40,839 bases of DNA, taken from the NCBI GenBank assembly GCA_020627825.1, contig JAHDGD010000018.1, positions 1 to 40,839 on the forward strand, read 5' to 3'. This DNA comes from Saprospiraceae bacterium. GTDB taxonomy: Bacteria > Bacteroidota > Bacteroidia > Chitinophagales > Saprospiraceae. Positions 39,438 to 40,839 of the stretch are shown piece by piece; the stretch's first letter is position 1; each line of letters starts with the position of its first letter. The notes below the pieces were generated by a model, which saw nothing but the letters and a program-made list of their open reading frames with translations, was not told the origin of the DNA and searched no databases. A program made the position numbers and the translations under genes.

Positions 39438-40166
39438 TTGGAAGAACAAGTTAAACCTTACAGCAAAGACGAAGCTAAAAGAACGCAAGTTGAAAACATG
39501 TTCAATAAGATTGCGCCTTTTTACGATTTTTTAAATCGACTACTTTCCTTAGGGATAGACAGAAAATGGCGTAAAAAAGCAATTTTAAAGCTTAAAAATG
39601 ATCAGCCTAAACATTTACTTGATGTTGCGACTGGAACAGGAGATCTTGCTATAACAGCTGAAAAGTTGTTAGAAGTGGAATCAATTATTGGGGTAGATAT
39701 TAGTGATGAAATGCTTCATATCGGAAGAAAAAAGTTAAGCAAAAAGCAGTTATCTGAAAAAGTAAACCTTATAAATGGAGATAGCGAAAACTTGCCATTT
39801 GAAGATGAAACATTTGATGCTGCAATTGTTGCATTTGGTGTAAGAAACTTTCAAAATCTTGAAAAAGGACTTGCAGAAATGCGACGTGTAACTAAAACGG
39901 GTGGCAAGATGGTTATCTTGGAATTTACAAAACCGAGATTTATTCCATTTAAAATAGGATTTAATTTATATTTTAAATACATTTTACCAACAATCGGTCG
40001 TTTAACATCAAAAGATCCAAAAGCGTATAAATATTTATATGAAAGTGTGCAGGCTTTTCCTGATTATGAAAAGTTTGTTAAGCACATGCAAAACATTGGT
40101 TTAAAAGATAATAAATGGGAAAGTCTCAGTATGGGTATATGTGCTGTTTACACAGGAGTAAAATAA
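39438..40166 (+). CDS. ubiE: Demethylmenaquinone methyltransferase UbiE/MenG
   Basis: SAM-dependent C-methylation of demethylmenaquinone, the last step of menaquinone synthesis. The 242-residue product contains MFNKIAPFYDFLNRLLSLG, the SAM motif LLDVATGTGDLAI (about 61-72), VDISDEMLHIGRKKL, and the family signatures VAFGVRNFQNLEKGLAEMRRV and KTGGKMVILEFTKPR. The start is TTG at 39438: an in-frame stop lies at 39408 and no ATG comes before MFNKIAPFYD, while the residues EEQVKPYSKDEAKRTQVENM belong to the family. Its 3' end overlaps the porT-like gene by 28 nt. Confidence 0.95.
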   Translation: MEEQVKPYSKDEAKRTQVENMFNKIAPFYDFLNRLLSLGIDRKWRKKAILKLKNDQPKHLLDVATGTGDLAITAEKLLEVESIIGVDISDEMLHIGRKKLSKKQLSEKVNLINGDSENLPFEDETFDAAIVAFGVRNFQNLEKGLAEMRRVTKTGGKMVILEFTKPRFIPFKIGFNLYFKYILPTIGRLTSKDPKAYKYLYESVQAFPDYEKFVKHMQNIGLKDNKWESLSMGICAVYTGVK

Positions 40167-40839
40167 TCTTAATATTTCTTCTATGTGGATTTTTTGCCTC
40201 AGCACAAACAGGCTTAAACAAGTCATATAATTTTAACGGTTTCAAGTCTAAACCAATTTATTATGGTATTGCATTAGCTGGAAACAGTTCAAGTTTTATT
40301 GTCAATCACAGCAGCAGATTTATTTTAAATGACTCTACTTCTGTAAATACGTCATCATCTCGACCAGGTCTAACTTTTCAAGGAATTTTTAATTTGAAAC
40401 TCGGTCAATATTTTGACTTTAGAGTGTTAGCAGGTTTTTCTTTGTCAGAGCGTTCATTGGAATATTTTAGAGTAGGTGAAACTACTCCATATTTCAGAGA
40501 GAAGATAGAATTTGTTTATGCTGATATTCCGTTTTTAATACGATATAAATCAGAGCCCTACAGAGATATGAGGGCTTTTATAATAGGTGGGATAAAATAT
40601 TCTTATGATGTAAATGGGTTTAGTAGAAGTAATCAGGCGGATGATTTTGTGACGGTTACTCCACATGATTTTTCATTAGAAATTGGAGCTGGAATGCAAT
40701 TCTTTTTTCCATATTTTATTTTAAGCCCCGAGGTTAAATTATCTCAAGGGATCGGAAATGTATTGCGTTATAATAATGAATTGAATGAATCAACAGTGAT
40801 TGATACCTTGCTTAGCAGAACATTGACAATTTCATTTCA
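40139..40839 (+). CDS. porT: PorT-family outer-membrane protein (partial)
   Basis: The frame runs off the right edge, so the gene is incomplete; 233 residues are visible, close to the usual full length of PorT (about 240). Signal peptide MCCLHRSKIILIFLLCGFFA-SAQ, then an eight-strand-like beta-barrel pattern with PGLTFQGIFNLKLG, YADIPFLIRYKSEP, FIIGGIKYSYDV and the late ILSPEVKLSQGIGN. PorT/SprT is required for type IX secretion. The ATG at 40139 lies inside ubiE, 28 nt before its stop; no other in-frame ATG precedes the signal peptide, although an AGGAG at 40154-40158 could serve a non-ATG start nearer 40163. The ubiE-porT order is common in Bacteroidota, to my knowledge. Confidence 0.85.
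   Translation, partial: MCCLHRSKIILIFLLCGFFASAQTGLNKSYNFNGFKSKPIYYGIALAGNSSSFIVNHSSRFILNDSTSVNTSSSRPGLTFQGIFNLKLGQYFDFRVLAGFSLSERSLEYFRVGETTPYFREKIEFVYADIPFLIRYKSEPYRDMRAFIIGGIKYSYDVNGFSRSNQADDFVTVTPHDFSLEIGAGMQFFFPYFILSPEVKLSQGIGNVLRYNNELNESTVIDTLLSRTLTISF

Noticed and set aside
1-40839. tRNA, rRNA, CRISPR arrays, insertion sequences or phage genes
   Set aside because: None seen on reading both strands: no cloverleaf with GTTCRA loop, no regularly spaced repeats and no transposase or integrase motifs.

Overview
The window is AT-rich chromosomal DNA from a member of the Bacteroidota. Several independent signs agree. Genes are preceded by the TAnnTTTG promoter element of that phylum rather than strong Shine-Dalgarno sequences. 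Three predicted secreted proteins end in type IX secretion (T9SS) sorting domains. The last gene is a PorT-type component of the same secretion system. Gene content (MiaE, prolyl oligopeptidase, TonB receptor with a carboxypeptidase-regulatory-like N-terminus, Y_Y_Y histidine kinase) also fits. I cannot name the genus; a Saprospiria- or Flavobacteriia-like lineage is possible. No tRNA, rRNA, CRISPR array, prophage or insertion sequence was seen.

Layout. 1-7.7 kb is largely housekeeping: miaE after a secreted coiled-coil protein (minus strand), then a plus-strand run of a prolyl oligopeptidase lipoprotein, an M20 dipeptidase, an FKBP isomerase, trmD and a Kbp-like BON-LysM protein ending at a strong terminator, then an RluE-like pseudouridine synthase. 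7.8-11.2 kb is one large sensor histidine kinase. 11.3-17.5 kb is the most interesting block: a DUF4856 lipoprotein, an imelysin-like lipoprotein, a membrane protein resembling vitamin K-dependent gamma-carboxylase, and a TonB-dependent receptor, tightly packed behind one clear promoter with a possible metal-regulator operator. A small unknown protein and a CBM9-like lipoprotein follow.

18.7-22.0 kb holds two tandem, paralogous, T9SS type B secreted proteins. 22.3-30.2 kb is again housekeeping: ndk, a SanA-like protein, xseA-xseB, then (minus strand) a hydroxyacyl-CoA dehydrogenase, an LptF/LptG-type permease and a PAP2 phosphatase, and (plus strand) a BadF-type kinase overlapping pfkA. 30.2-33.0 kb is a large VCBS-repeat T9SS cargo protein. 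33.1-40.8 kb carries a methyltransferase with fmt, a small membrane protein, a TPR protein, gyrA, and ubiE overlapping the partial porT gene.

Non-coding signals. A short palindrome with core GGGCTT-N-AAGCCC flanked by T and A tracts occurs in three intergenic places, a perfect relative lies inside the BadF-type gene, and two GAAA-loop variants are elsewhere. A candidate small RNA of about 110 nt lies at 35.09-35.20 kb, and an overlooked 48-codon frame lies between ubiE and gyrA. How the genes work together: PorT and the three sorting-domain proteins belong to one secretion route; the 11.3-17.5 kb block looks like a surface metal or cofactor acquisition system. Its substrate, and any use of menaquinol (whose synthesis needs ubiE) by the carboxylase-like protein, are inference.
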